Shown here: positions 25,034 through 33,700 of the stretch, one piece after another
Numbering within the stretch: position 1 is the first letter of the stretch
Layout of the letters: each line of letters begins with the position of its first letter
Source of the DNA: Pseudarcicella hirudinis
Lineage (GTDB): Bacteria > Bacteroidota > Bacteroidia > Cytophagales > Spirosomataceae
DNA length: 64,000 nucleotides
Assembly (NCBI RefSeq): GCF_900115665.1
Contig: NZ_FOXH01000013.1
Location: 1 to 64,000 of the forward strand
Reading direction: 5' to 3'
The notes under the pieces: model-generated
Told to the model about the DNA's origin: nothing
The model's input: the letters and a program-made list of their open reading frames with translations, nothing else
Databases searched by the model: none
Made by a program: the position numbers and the translations under genes

Positions 25034-26244
25034 AAATAATGAGCAGGAAAATTTTAAAAACAGTGATTTTAAGTTTGTGCCTTTTTACCAGTAAATATGG
25101 AATAGGGCAAACTGCAAGGGTTATCCCCTTAAATACAGCCATTGAGATGGCTATCAAATTAAACCCGCAAACTAAAATTGCAGATTTAAGAATAGAGAAA
25201 CAAAGGGTTTTATTACCGGCAACGAGGAATTTTGACAGCCCGGAATTATTATTTCAGGCTCCCACTTCTGATGCTTTCAGACCAGGGATTATGCAGAAAT
25301 TCGCTATGCCGCAAGTGTATAATCAGCAGAAAAAGGCTCAGGAAAGTCAAATCAGACTTACGGAAACTGAAAAACAGATTACCAGTAATATTTTACGCTA
25401 TAATGTAAAAACGGTTTACAATGAGCTTAGATACCTCAGAGAAGTAATCCGGAATTATCAGCGTCAGGATTCTCTTTTGGCAGATTTTGTGAAGATTACA
25501 GACGTCCGGGTGCAGGTTGGACAGATTTCGAGAATTGAGAAATTAAATGCCGAATCCCAATACAGGGAAGTACAGTATTTACTGGATCAGATAAGAGCCA
25601 AAGTAAGAAGTAATCGTATTCAACTGGGGCTACTGATTGGCATGCCCAATGATACAACCCTGAGGGTTTCGGGAGATTTTGACAAACTGAAATTTATTCA
25701 TGCGGTCATTTCAACGGATACCAATTTCGTTCAGAACCCTTTGACAGGATTTTACCGGGAAAACCAGCAATTGAATATGGAATTGCTGAGTCTGGAGAAA
25801 AAGCGAAGACTTCCGAATGTAATTGTAGGTTATCTGAATCAGGGAGATAAAAATAGTCCGGTAGGATACAGATTCCAGTTGGGTGTTACTTTACCAGTCT
25901 GGGGATGGGTTTTTAACTCCAGAATCAATGGGGCGAAAAAGGATGTGGAAATTGCCCAGAAACAGATCGCCCTCAATAATTATGAACTACAGGGAACATA
26001 CGATAAAGCGGTTTCAGAATACAGACAATACCAGGAAGCACTGGAATATTATGAAACCATCGGTTTATTACAAGCCAGCGAAATTATTAACGCCGCAAAA
26101 GACGGGTATCGTCTGGGGAGCATAGGGTATTATAATTACCTGCTCAACTTGCAGCAGGCTTTTAAAATCAGACTGGGCTACCTTGATGCGCTCAGAAATT
26201 TTAACCAGTCAGTTATCACATTACAATATTTGAAAGGAGAATAG
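25030..26244 (+). CDS. czcC: TolC-family outer-membrane efflux protein of the metal RND system
   Basis: 404 residues. A signal peptide (ILKTVILSLCLFTSKYGIGQ) is followed by two long helical hairpin repeats typical of the outer-membrane efflux family (AIEMAIKLNPQTKIADLRIEKQR; YRLGSIGYYNYLLNLQQAFKIRLGYLDALRNFNQSV). The ATGA overlap with the preceding gene (4 bp) indicates translational coupling. It supplies the outer-membrane channel of the tripartite pump. Confidence 0.88.
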   Translation: MKIMSRKILKTVILSLCLFTSKYGIGQTARVIPLNTAIEMAIKLNPQTKIADLRIEKQRVLLPATRNFDSPELLFQAPTSDAFRPGIMQKFAMPQVYNQQKKAQESQIRLTETEKQITSNILRYNVKTVYNELRYLREVIRNYQRQDSLLADFVKITDVRVQVGQISRIEKLNAESQYREVQYLLDQIRAKVRSNRIQLGLLIGMPNDTTLRVSGDFDKLKFIHAVISTDTNFVQNPLTGFYRENQQLNMELLSLEKKRRLPNVIVGYLNQGDKNSPVGYRFQLGVTLPVWGWVFNSRINGAKKDVEIAQKQIALNNYELQGTYDKAVSEYRQYQEALEYYETIGLLQASEIINAAKDGYRLGSIGYYNYLLNLQQAFKIRLGYLDALRNFNQSVITLQYLKGE

Positions 26245-26321
26245 TCATCATCGTTTTTGAATAATAAAGCCTGTTTTAAAGAAAGCAGGGGTTAAGTCAG
26301 AAACCTGAAATATTAAGAAAT

Positions 26322-27512
26322 ATGAAACATTCATTAAAATACCTGATTTTTAGCTCTTTCTGTGTCACGATCATTGTGGCGGCAGGCTGCAGTTCGGAAG
26401 AAAAAAGCAGCACTGTTTCAACAAAAGTGAAAAGCCAGACCAGTCTGGATTCTTTGGTACTGAATCAGAAACAGCTTGAATCTGTTAATGTCGATCTTGT
26501 CAGTTTTGAGACAAGAAGCCTGAAACCAATTATTTTTTCCAATGGTGTGATTACTTTGCTGCCCGATAGCAAGGCGGAGGTAAGTAGTCATATTGAAGGG
26601 AAAGTGGAGCAGATTTTTGTTCGCGAGGGCATGAGTGTGCATAAAGGGCAGCCGATTCTGAAAATTTCAAGTTTTCAGTTACTTGAATTGCAGAATGAAT
26701 TTGCCGCCGCACAAAGTGAGGCAGAATTTTTGGAAATAGAATACAAACGTCAGGATGAGCTGAGAAAAAGCAATATCGGTGTGCTAGCTGAATATCAGTC
26801 TGTTGATTCTAAATTGAAGGCTGCGATTGCCAAAGAGAAAGCTTTGCAGAACAAATTAGACCTGATCGGGATCAGTACGGGTGGTTTAGCCAAAAAAAGG
26901 GATATGAAAATGACCTCTTCTTTAGTCATCACTTCACCTATCGATGGCTTTGTGTACAAGTTTAATGAGAATATAGGTTCTCTGGTAAAACCCGAAACCA
27001 TTCTGGCAGAAATTATTAACCCGGATAAATTACAGGCAGATGTATTTGTTTATGAAAAAGATGCGGATTTCGTAGAAGAAGGCTTACCGGTAGAAATCTC
27101 TTTTGTAAACCGTGCTATCGCAAATGCGCAGGGGAAAATTGCATATATTTCCAGGGCGATTGATGCGCAGAATAAAGCAATAACACTTCATGTTAATTTT
27201 AAAAGGCCCAATACCAAAGAGCCGATTTTAGCCGATATGAATGTGAAAGTTAAAATTGTTGGGGTTGGTACCAAAACCAGTGAAAATACTTTACCTAAGA
27301 CCGCTATTTTTGATGACGGAGATAATAAATTCATTTTTTGTGCTTCAGGACCTACTCCTGAGAAAATTGCTTTCCGGAAATACAGGGTTGAAATTCTGAG
27401 AGAAGATGAACAATATGTGCAGGTAAAAGTGCTTGAGAATATCCCTTCGGATGTTAAAATTGCTAATAAAAATGTATTGGCTCTGGAAGCAGAGAGAAAG
27501 AAAAATGAATAA
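26322..27512 (+). CDS. czcB: Periplasmic adaptor (membrane-fusion) lipoprotein of the metal RND system
   Basis: 396 residues. The lipobox IVAAGCSS at the end of the signal segment predicts a lipid-anchored protein. Biotinyl-lipoyl-like halves flank a helical hairpin: SHIEGKVEQIFVREGMSVHKGQPIL on one side, SPIDGFVYKFNENIGSLVKPETIL on the other. The beta-barrel part (ADVFVYEKDADFVEEGLPVEIS) follows. It links the inner-membrane pump to the outer-membrane channel. It is 77 bp after the channel gene and closes the operon before a strong terminator. The order A-C-B differs from the common C-B-A. Confidence 0.9.
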   Translation: MKHSLKYLIFSSFCVTIIVAAGCSSEEKSSTVSTKVKSQTSLDSLVLNQKQLESVNVDLVSFETRSLKPIIFSNGVITLLPDSKAEVSSHIEGKVEQIFVREGMSVHKGQPILKISSFQLLELQNEFAAAQSEAEFLEIEYKRQDELRKSNIGVLAEYQSVDSKLKAAIAKEKALQNKLDLIGISTGGLAKKRDMKMTSSLVITSPIDGFVYKFNENIGSLVKPETILAEIINPDKLQADVFVYEKDADFVEEGLPVEISFVNRAIANAQGKIAYISRAIDAQNKAITLHVNFKRPNTKEPILADMNVKVKIVGVGTKTSENTLPKTAIFDDGDNKFIFCASGPTPEKIAFRKYRVEILREDEQYVQVKVLENIPSDVKIANKNVLALEAERKKNE

Positions 27513-27521
27513 TTGCAGGAG

Positions 27522-27548
27522 AGTCGGGAGTTGCTTCCCGACTTTTTT
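27522..27548 (+). terminator. Intrinsic terminator of the metal-efflux operon
   Basis: Perfect 8-bp stem AGTCGGGA / TCCCGACT with a 6-nt loop and six T. Confidence 0.9.
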
Positions 27549-27660
27549 CCTGAATATTGATACAAAAGCCTTAACTTTAAGTTCTCAGAAATAGCATTGT
27601 TTCAATATTTTCCGGGACTGATTGAGCAGTTACCGGATTTTCAAAACCTACTCACTGATT

Positions 27661-28935
27661 GTGGAGATTTTAATCATATTAGCACTGACAATATTAAACG
27701 GTATTTTCTCAATGTCTGAAATCGCCGTGGTGTCCTCACGGAAAGTAAAACTTGAAAGTGCTGCCAAAAAAGGAAGTATTGCTGCCCGCAGGGCTTTGGA
27801 TCTGATGAATTCTCCCAATAAATTCCTGTCAACCGTTCAAATCGGAATTACACTTATCGGAATTCTTTTAGGGGTATTTGGAGGTGAAAGTCTTATTATT
27901 CAGCTCGATACATACCTTCAGCCCTTACCATATATCGGCCCTTACAGCCATCCTGTTTCAGTAAGTCTTGTATTAATGATGATTACATTTTTATCCTTGA
28001 TTTTAGGAGAATTAGTACCTAAAAGAATTGGATTAAATCATCCGGAGGCCATTGCTAAAGCGGTTGCCATGCCGATGATTGTCATTTCCAGACTGGCTGC
28101 TCCGTTTGTCTGGTTACTTACCACTACCACCGAGCTATTACTCCGGATTCTGAATATAAAACCTTCAGCAGATAGTAAAATTACAGAAGAAGAAATCAAG
28201 GCTATCATGCAGGAGGGAACAGAAGGCGGAGAAATTCAGGAAATAGAGCATGATATTGTAAAACGGGTTTTTTACCTGGGCGATAGAAAAGTGAGTTCTC
28301 TAATGACTTATCGCGGAGACCTGGTCTGGCTGGATGATCATGATTCTTCAGAAGTGATAAAACAGAAAATCAGTAATGAAGTGCATTCTGTTTATCTGGT
28401 TTGCAGCGGCTCTCTTGAAAGCCCGAAAGGAGTGGTTTTTCTGACAGATTTATTCAAGGAAAGCTTGGCCGGAAGAGAAATTGATCTTGCCGGATGTTTA
28501 CAGCCAATCCATTTTATTCCGGAAAACAGTTCTGCCTATAAGGCGCTGGAAAGGTTTAAAGAAACCAAAGTACATTATGGCGTGGTAGCCGATGAATATG
28601 GTGTAATTCAGGGAATAGTGACCCTTGATGATCTTGTAGATGCGTTGGTTGGAGATGTTTCGACTGACTATTTTACAGAACCTCAGATTGTTCAGAGAGA
28701 GGATGGAACCTGGCTGATTGATGCCCAGTATTCATATCATGATTTTCTTCGCTTTTTTGATCTCATTGAAATTGTTGAAGATCAGGAGTTTAATACTATT
28801 GCAGGAATGATTCTTGAACATTTGGGATATATTCCGAAAACCGGCGAAAGACTGATCTGGCAAAGGTTTGAATTTGAAATTATAGACATGGATGGTGCCA
28901 GAATTGATAAAATTCTCGTAAAACTTACCGAATAA
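27661..28935 (+). CDS. CNNM/CorC-HlyC family membrane protein with CBS pair
   Basis: About 424 residues from a GTG at 27661, which gives the usual short N-terminus (EILIILALTILNGIFSMSEIAVVSSRK). A TTG at 27622 would extend it by 13 residues. The DUF21/CNNM membrane domain holds three to four helices (about 1-180). A linker (ITEEEIKAIMQEGTEGGEIQEIEHDIVKRVF) leads to two CBS domains, the second being FKETKVHYGVVADEYGVIQGIVTLDDLVDALVG. A CorC_HlyC C-terminal domain follows. Relatives export Mg2+ or Co2+ or are annotated hemolysin C; transport rather than haemolysis is the likelier role. Confidence 0.9.
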   Translation: MEILIILALTILNGIFSMSEIAVVSSRKVKLESAAKKGSIAARRALDLMNSPNKFLSTVQIGITLIGILLGVFGGESLIIQLDTYLQPLPYIGPYSHPVSVSLVLMMITFLSLILGELVPKRIGLNHPEAIAKAVAMPMIVISRLAAPFVWLLTTTTELLLRILNIKPSADSKITEEEIKAIMQEGTEGGEIQEIEHDIVKRVFYLGDRKVSSLMTYRGDLVWLDDHDSSEVIKQKISNEVHSVYLVCSGSLESPKGVVFLTDLFKESLAGREIDLAGCLQPIHFIPENSSAYKALERFKETKVHYGVVADEYGVIQGIVTLDDLVDALVGDVSTDYFTEPQIVQREDGTWLIDAQYSYHDFLRFFDLIEIVEDQEFNTIAGMILEHLGYIPKTGERLIWQRFEFEIIDMDGARIDKILVKLTE

Positions 28936-28939
28936 GTCA

Positions 28940-29314
28940 TTACTCTTTGGTTGAGGTAATCCACCAGGTAATTCCGAAGGGATCAATGACACCACCACTT
29001 CTTCCGTATTCTTTGTTGGCTAAATCTGAAATGGCTTTTGCACCGGAATCTAATGCTTTCTGATAAGTTTCGTCTGCATTTTCCACATAAATGAAAAATT
29101 TATTGGAAAGGTTATCTCCCGGATCCTGACTTTCAGAGAACATAATTGTGCTCCCGTGTATATTTACTTCAGCGTGCATCAGGCTGCCATCTTCGCGGGG
29201 CATCCAATAAATTTTCTCCGCCTGGAAAACATTTTCCAGAAAACTCAGAAACTGAACAGCCCCATTTACCATTAAATAAGGCATTACCGATTGATGTCCT
29301 TCCGGAATTTTCAT
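28940..29314 (-). CDS. VOC-family (PhnB/glyoxalase-like) protein
   Basis: 124 residues with two beta-alpha-beta-beta-beta halves. The start VMPYLMVNGAVQFLSFLENVFQAEKI and the end GGVIDPFGITWWITS are typical of the PhnB-like subgroup. The usual first metal-binding residues are not all obvious, so catalytic activity is uncertain. It pairs with a downstream SRPBCC gene of the same strand (37 bp apart), a frequent combination. The stop is 4 bp from that of the convergent CNNM gene. Confidence 0.85.
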   Translation of the reverse strand: MKIPEGHQSVMPYLMVNGAVQFLSFLENVFQAEKIYWMPREDGSLMHAEVNIHGSTIMFSESQDPGDNLSNKFFIYVENADETYQKALDSGAKAISDLANKEYGRSGGVIDPFGITWWITSTKE

Positions 29315-29351
29315 GGTCTTGATTTTTTAAATGGACTGATATTTTAAGATT

Positions 29352-29789
29352 TTACCCTTGTTTTTCAGCAAATTCCTTAAACTGCTGAAGGTATTGGAAG
29401 GTCTGTTTTTTAAAGGCTCCGGGCATAAAAAATGCAATAAATTTCATAATTCCTGAAAACTGAAATTCTTGTTCTGATACCCATTTGGTTTGATTGGAAG
29501 AAAGGGGAATAAAGGAATTTTTAATAATATTGAAAACCCCTTTCGCTTCATATGTTCCGCTAAACTCATCCGGTAAGTTCCTGACTGTCACTGTTTCTAT
29601 CATTTCCACTTCTCTGTTTCCCATTTTAAATCTGAGTCTTGATTTAGCTCCCGGCTGTCCTGGAGTCCCGCTAATGGCTTCAAAACTTTGCAACCCGGGC
29701 TGCCATTTTTTGAGGTTATCAGGATCGTCAAAAAGTTCAATTACCCTGTCGATAGGGAGATTGATGTCAATTTCAGTAGAATACTTCAT
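29352..29789 (-). CDS. SRPBCC-family (START-like) protein
   Basis: 145 residues. The N-terminal pattern STEIDINLPIDRVIELFDDPDNLKKWQPGLQSFE and the C-terminal helix (KKQTFQYLQQFKEFAE) define the helix-grip fold of polyketide-cyclase/Bet-v-1-like small-ligand binders. The ligand is unknown. It is the first gene of a two-gene unit with the VOC protein. Confidence 0.85.
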   Translation of the reverse strand: MKYSTEIDINLPIDRVIELFDDPDNLKKWQPGLQSFEAISGTPGQPGAKSRLRFKMGNREVEMIETVTVRNLPDEFSGTYEAKGVFNIIKNSFIPLSSNQTKWVSEQEFQFSGIMKFIAFFMPGAFKKQTFQYLQQFKEFAEKQG

Positions 29790-29929
29790 TTTTAGTTTCT
29801 TTTTGATGAATTAAACCGGAAAAAGATAAAGTAATTTACAGGAAATTGTTGATTTTTTGTATGAGAAGCAAATTAAATTATGCGAATAACCTGCTGTATG
29901 AAAGGGTTTTAGCAAATAAAGTGAATCAT

Positions 29930-29965
29930 CTGAGGCAGATTCATTTCTTTTTCAATCTGCCTCAG
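29930..29965. terminator. Hairpin downstream of purN, weak terminator
   Basis: Perfect 12-bp stem CTGAGGCAGATT / AATCTGCCTCAG with a 12-nt loop, 9 bp after the purN stop. No long T-run follows directly on the minus strand, so termination strength is uncertain. Confidence 0.55.
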
Positions 29966-29973
29966 TGATGTTT

Positions 29974-30537
29974 TTAAGAATGGATCAGCTTATCTATTAC
30001 TTCAGGAAAATGTTTATGTTCGAGAACCTGACCTTTTTTGGCAACATCCTCATGGGTATCAGTAGGTAATACAGGATATGAAGCCTGGAAAATAATTCCG
30101 CCCTCATCATAATGTTCATTTACATAATGAATCGTAATGCCTGATTCAGTTTCTTTATTGGCAACAACCGCTTCGTGTACGAAATGGCCGTACATTCCCT
30201 TTCCTCCGAATTTCGGGAGCAGAGCAGGGTGAATATTGATGATTTTATTTGGAAATGCTTCAACCAGGTTTTGGGGAATTAACCAAAGAAATCCGGCAAG
30301 AATTACCCAGTCAATCCCATTTTCTTTCAAAGTATTTACAACATAATCTGATTTAAACTGAGCTCTGTCAAATAAAACTAACGGGATATTCAATCTTTCA
30401 GCCCTTTGGATAACGCCGGCCTGAGGATTGTTACACAGAATGAGTTTGATGTTAACATCTTCTGAGTCAAGGAAATATTCTGCAATTCGTTCGGCATTTG
30501 AACCCGAACCTGAAGCAAAAATGGCAAGGTTTTTCAT
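29974..30537 (-). CDS. purN: Phosphoribosylglycinamide formyltransferase
   Basis: 187 residues, the usual PurN length. It transfers a formyl group from 10-formyl-THF to GAR in purine synthesis. Visible motifs are the phosphate loop ASGSGSNAE at the start, INIHPALLPKFGGKGMYG with the catalytic Asn and His, and the Asp in HYDEGGIIFQ. It is monocistronic; no other pur gene is adjacent. The neighbour upstream is a divergent lipoprotein gene. Confidence 0.95.
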   Translation of the reverse strand: MKNLAIFASGSGSNAERIAEYFLDSEDVNIKLILCNNPQAGVIQRAERLNIPLVLFDRAQFKSDYVVNTLKENGIDWVILAGFLWLIPQNLVEAFPNKIINIHPALLPKFGGKGMYGHFVHEAVVANKETESGITIHYVNEHYDEGGIIFQASYPVLPTDTHEDVAKKGQVLEHKHFPEVIDKLIHS

Positions 30538-30647
30538 AAATTTGATACGACGTTTTTATCCCCGTCAAAAATCCTTCAAATTTAAGGAGAACATTCCAAC
30601 CTTTTCAGACAATTTTTGGTCTTTATCAACAAAAAGGAAACTGAACT

Positions 30648-31178
30648 ATGAAAAATTTACTGAGCTTTTTTTTCCTATGTTTTCTTATGCTGAATCTTTC
30701 AGGTTGCAGGAAAGATGATGGCTGTGTAACGCCTCCTTCTGATGCTGTTGCCTTGCAGGGAAACTGGAAGCTGACAAATGTGAAAATGGGCGATATCGCC
30801 GGGTCTCCTTGTCTGGGAGGTTCAATTCCCCGGGCTGTTACCATTAATTTCACAGCGGAATCTGCTCCTAAACCTGATGAAGGGCTCATTTTCAGAGGCC
30901 AGTCGGTAGTCAATGAATATGCCGGCTCTTATAAGGTTCAGACTTTCGATACTGAAAAACAGGTCGGAACGATTAAAATGAGTGAAATTTCAACCACCAA
31001 AAAAGCCGGAACTGCTGAAGAAATGCAGTGTGAAAGCTTATATTACAGTCTTCTGAAAAACTCAGATCGTTTTGTATTTGTACAAAATAACGGGAAAATG
31101 CAGCTTTTGCTCGGAATTGCTCAGACATTACCAGGCGGTGTCTGGACAACTTATATGACTTTTGAGAAAACTAATTAG
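30648..31178 (+). CDS. Small lipoprotein, lipocalin/META-like, function unknown
   Basis: 176 residues. The lipobox LNLSGCRK predicts a lipid-anchored N-terminal Cys at position 20. The mature part starts with ALQGNWKLTNVKMGD, resembling META or lipocalin-like folds of Bacteroidota lipoproteins. It has several extra Cys (DDGCVTPP, GSPCLGG, EMQCESLYY) that may pair in the periplasm. The end overlaps the convergent prenyltransferase gene by 8 bp. Confidence 0.72.
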   Translation: MKNLLSFFFLCFLMLNLSGCRKDDGCVTPPSDAVALQGNWKLTNVKMGDIAGSPCLGGSIPRAVTINFTAESAPKPDEGLIFRGQSVVNEYAGSYKVQTFDTEKQVGTIKMSEISTTKKAGTAEEMQCESLYYSLLKNSDRFVFVQNNGKMQLLLGIAQTLPGGVWTTYMTFEKTN

Positions 31179-32043
31179 CAAATCCCATACTCAGAACTCC
31201 TAAAAGCATAATGACTTTGCAGAAATTACTAAGGAAGGCAAAATCTTTTTTAGTATCAGCAAGTACGAGTTTATAAGTCAGATAGCCAATCGGGAGTAAG
31301 CCAATCAGGAAAATATATCCGATCTGAGAATTGGGTAATTGTGTGGTAAAAGCAAAGAGGATTGTCAGGAACGAAGCAATAAAAATATAAAGCAGCCATT
31401 TGGTCCGGGCAATTCCCCATAAAATCGGAAGGGTTTTGCAACCATGGGCTGCATCTCCTTTTACATCTTCCATATCTTTAATAATCTCACGGATTAAAGT
31501 AATGCAGAAAGAGAAAATGGCATAAATCCAGACCTCCTTCTGATGTCCGCTGTAGAATGCTGCGAGAACCAGCAGTGAAAGTCCGGTCATAATAGCAACT
31601 GTCAGATTTCCCCAGAATGCAGTTCTTTTTAACTGATTTGAATAGATCCACAGACAGAAAACAGCAAATAGATTTACTGCAAACACTTTCCGGCTTACCA
31701 GCAATCCTATCAGAATCCCCAACACATTAAAGGATTGATTAATCACCATTGCCCATCGTCTTTTGATGAGCCGCCCGATCACAACTCTGTCAGGTTTATT
31801 AATCAGGTCAATTTTAATATCATAATAATCATTGATGATGTAACCGGCTGCAGCAATGAGCACAGTGGATAAACAGATTAATGCCAGATCTTTTTCACGG
31901 AGGTATTCTATCCATTTTGAAGGAGAGCCGATCAGGAATGTTCTGGTAAAATATTGTGTAAAGATTATAATCAGCAGGTTTTGCGTTCTGATGAGTCTCA
32001 GAAATCCCAGAGTCGCTTGCCGGATTGTTACTTTACGTGCCAT
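31171..32043 (-). CDS. UbiA-family prenyltransferase (geranylgeranylglyceryl-phosphate synthase-like)
   Basis: About 290 residues from the ATG at 32043 (MARKVTIRQATLGFLRL); an ATG at 32061 adds six residues. Eight to nine membrane helices. Both Asp-rich motifs are present: NDYYDIKIDLINKPDRVV and IIKDMEDVKGDAAHGCKTLPI. In Bacteroidota this subgroup is usually annotated geranylgeranylglycerol-phosphate geranylgeranyltransferase, but the acceptor (lipid, quinone or haem precursor) cannot be settled here. No quinone genes are adjacent. The first Asp motif in UbiA binds the prenyl diphosphate through Mg2+. Confidence 0.85.
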   Translation of the reverse strand: MARKVTIRQATLGFLRLIRTQNLLIIIFTQYFTRTFLIGSPSKWIEYLREKDLALICLSTVLIAAAGYIINDYYDIKIDLINKPDRVVIGRLIKRRWAMVINQSFNVLGILIGLLVSRKVFAVNLFAVFCLWIYSNQLKRTAFWGNLTVAIMTGLSLLVLAAFYSGHQKEVWIYAIFSFCITLIREIIKDMEDVKGDAAHGCKTLPILWGIARTKWLLYIFIASFLTILFAFTTQLPNSQIGYIFLIGLLPIGYLTYKLVLADTKKDFAFLSNFCKVIMLLGVLSMGFAN

Positions 32044-32384
32044 TTTTTTTGGATAAAACACAAATGAAAATATTTTTCGGAATACTGTGGAGCAATTTCC
32101 CTTATTTGAGTGTTAGAATTAAAGTTAGAGAAAAATACCGTCGAAAATTGTAAATTGCATAATAATGAAACTTGGCAAAACTATTAAATTTAGTCCGGTG
32201 TTATCATAAAAATAAGTAAAAATACACTAAAACAGTTCCCGGGTACAGGCCGATACAATTTTAAGGGAATAATGCGTGATTTAATGAAACAGGTATAAAT
32301 TGTAATCCTGAAAACCAATAGAAAACGCATTAATTGGAAAGTTGTTTCACGCAGAACTTTGAAAATTACTGAAAATATAAACAA
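32044..32384. other. Divergent intergenic region, prenyltransferase / bshA
   Basis: 341 bp, AT-rich. A possible -7 element for the minus strand (reverse complement TAGTTTTG, 32176-32183) is present without a matching -33 box. Nothing else recognised. Confidence 0.4.
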
Positions 32385-33539
32385 ATGAAAATCGGAATAG
32401 TCTGCTATCCTACGTATGGTGGCAGTGGAGTAGTCGCCACAGAATTAGGAAAAGCGCTCGCGAAAGTTGGTCATCAGGTTCACTTTATTACTTATACCCA
32501 GCCTCCAAGGTTAGATTTTTTCAACGAAAATATTTACTATCACGAAGTTAGTATTTCCAGTTATCCTTTATTTCAGTATTTACCTTACGAATCGGCACTT
32601 GCCAGCAAGATTGTGAATGTGGTAATCAATGAAAAGTTAGATTTACTTCATGTTCACTATGCGATTCCTCATGCTTCAGCAGCATATCTGGCCAAACAAA
32701 TCCTTAAAACCAAGGGTGTTCATACGCCGTTTATCACAACGCTTCATGGTACTGATATCACACTTGTCGGAAAAGATCCTTCTTTTGAACCTGTTGTTAC
32801 TTTTTCCATCAATGAATCAGATGGTGTTACAGCAGTATCAGAAAGTCTGAGAAATGATACTTATGATGAGTTTGAAATTTTAAGCAAGATTGAAGTAATT
32901 CCAAACTTTATTGATTTGGAAAGGTTCAAGAAACAACCCAAAGATCATTTCAAAATAGCCATTTGTCCGAACGGAGAAAAGTTGCTGATGCATACTTCCA
33001 ATTTCCGCAAGGTAAAAAGGATAGAAGATCTTGTAAAAGTATTTCATCTGGTTAATCAGCAGATTCCTAGCAAGTTATTGCTGGTAGGCGATGGGCCAGA
33101 GAGAACTTCCATTGAAATGTTGTGTCGTGAATTAGGAATCCAGAATGATGTAAGATTTCTTGGGAAACTGGATGTAATAGAAGAAGTACTTTCGTTGGCG
33201 GATTTGTTTTTGCTTACTTCAGAAAAAGAAAGCTTTGGTCTGGCGGCTCTTGAAGCAATGGCTTGTGAAGTTCCGGTAATTTCTTCCAATGCGGGAGGAA
33301 TTCCTGAAGTGAATGTAAATGGTGTAACAGGCTTTGTAAGTAATGTCGGAGATGTTGAAGATATGGCCAAAAATGCCTTGTATATTCTTTCAGATGAAGT
33401 AATATTGGCTGAATTTAAGACCAATGCGTTGAACAGAGCCAAAGAATTTGATATTGAAAATATTCTGCCTATGTACGAAAAATACTATGAACAGATTACG
33501 GCGAAAAGCTGGAAATTTCCTCAGGTGATGGAATTGTAG
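32385..33539 (+). CDS. bshA: N-acetyl-alpha-D-glucosaminyl L-malate synthase
   Basis: 384 residues, GT-B fold, family GT4. It couples UDP-GlcNAc to L-malate, the first step of bacillithiol synthesis. The start MKIGIVCYPTYGGSGVVATELGKALA, the segment FQYLPYESALASKIVNVV, and HVHYAIPHASAAYLAKQIL are signature stretches of BshA and separate it from general GT4 enzymes. The C-terminal EKESFGLAALEAMACEVPVISSNAGGIPE holds the donor-binding Glu pair. bshB and bshC are not in this window. It implies a bacillithiol-based thiol pool. Confidence 0.93.
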   Translation: MKIGIVCYPTYGGSGVVATELGKALAKVGHQVHFITYTQPPRLDFFNENIYYHEVSISSYPLFQYLPYESALASKIVNVVINEKLDLLHVHYAIPHASAAYLAKQILKTKGVHTPFITTLHGTDITLVGKDPSFEPVVTFSINESDGVTAVSESLRNDTYDEFEILSKIEVIPNFIDLERFKKQPKDHFKIAICPNGEKLLMHTSNFRKVKRIEDLVKVFHLVNQQIPSKLLLVGDGPERTSIEMLCRELGIQNDVRFLGKLDVIEEVLSLADLFLLTSEKESFGLAALEAMACEVPVISSNAGGIPEVNVNGVTGFVSNVGDVEDMAKNALYILSDEVILAEFKTNALNRAKEFDIENILPMYEKYYEQITAKSWKFPQVMEL

Positions 33540-33700
33540 TAAGAAGGGGTTTCCGGGATTTCCTGTTTTACGGAAGTTAAAACCAAATTATTTGTTGAAA
33601 ATTACGGAGAAAAGGAGACTATTTCTTCCTCCTGTTCGTCAAAGAATGGTTCTTCAAATGAAATTTTATTAAACTGATTTATCACGAACTTTAGAATTTT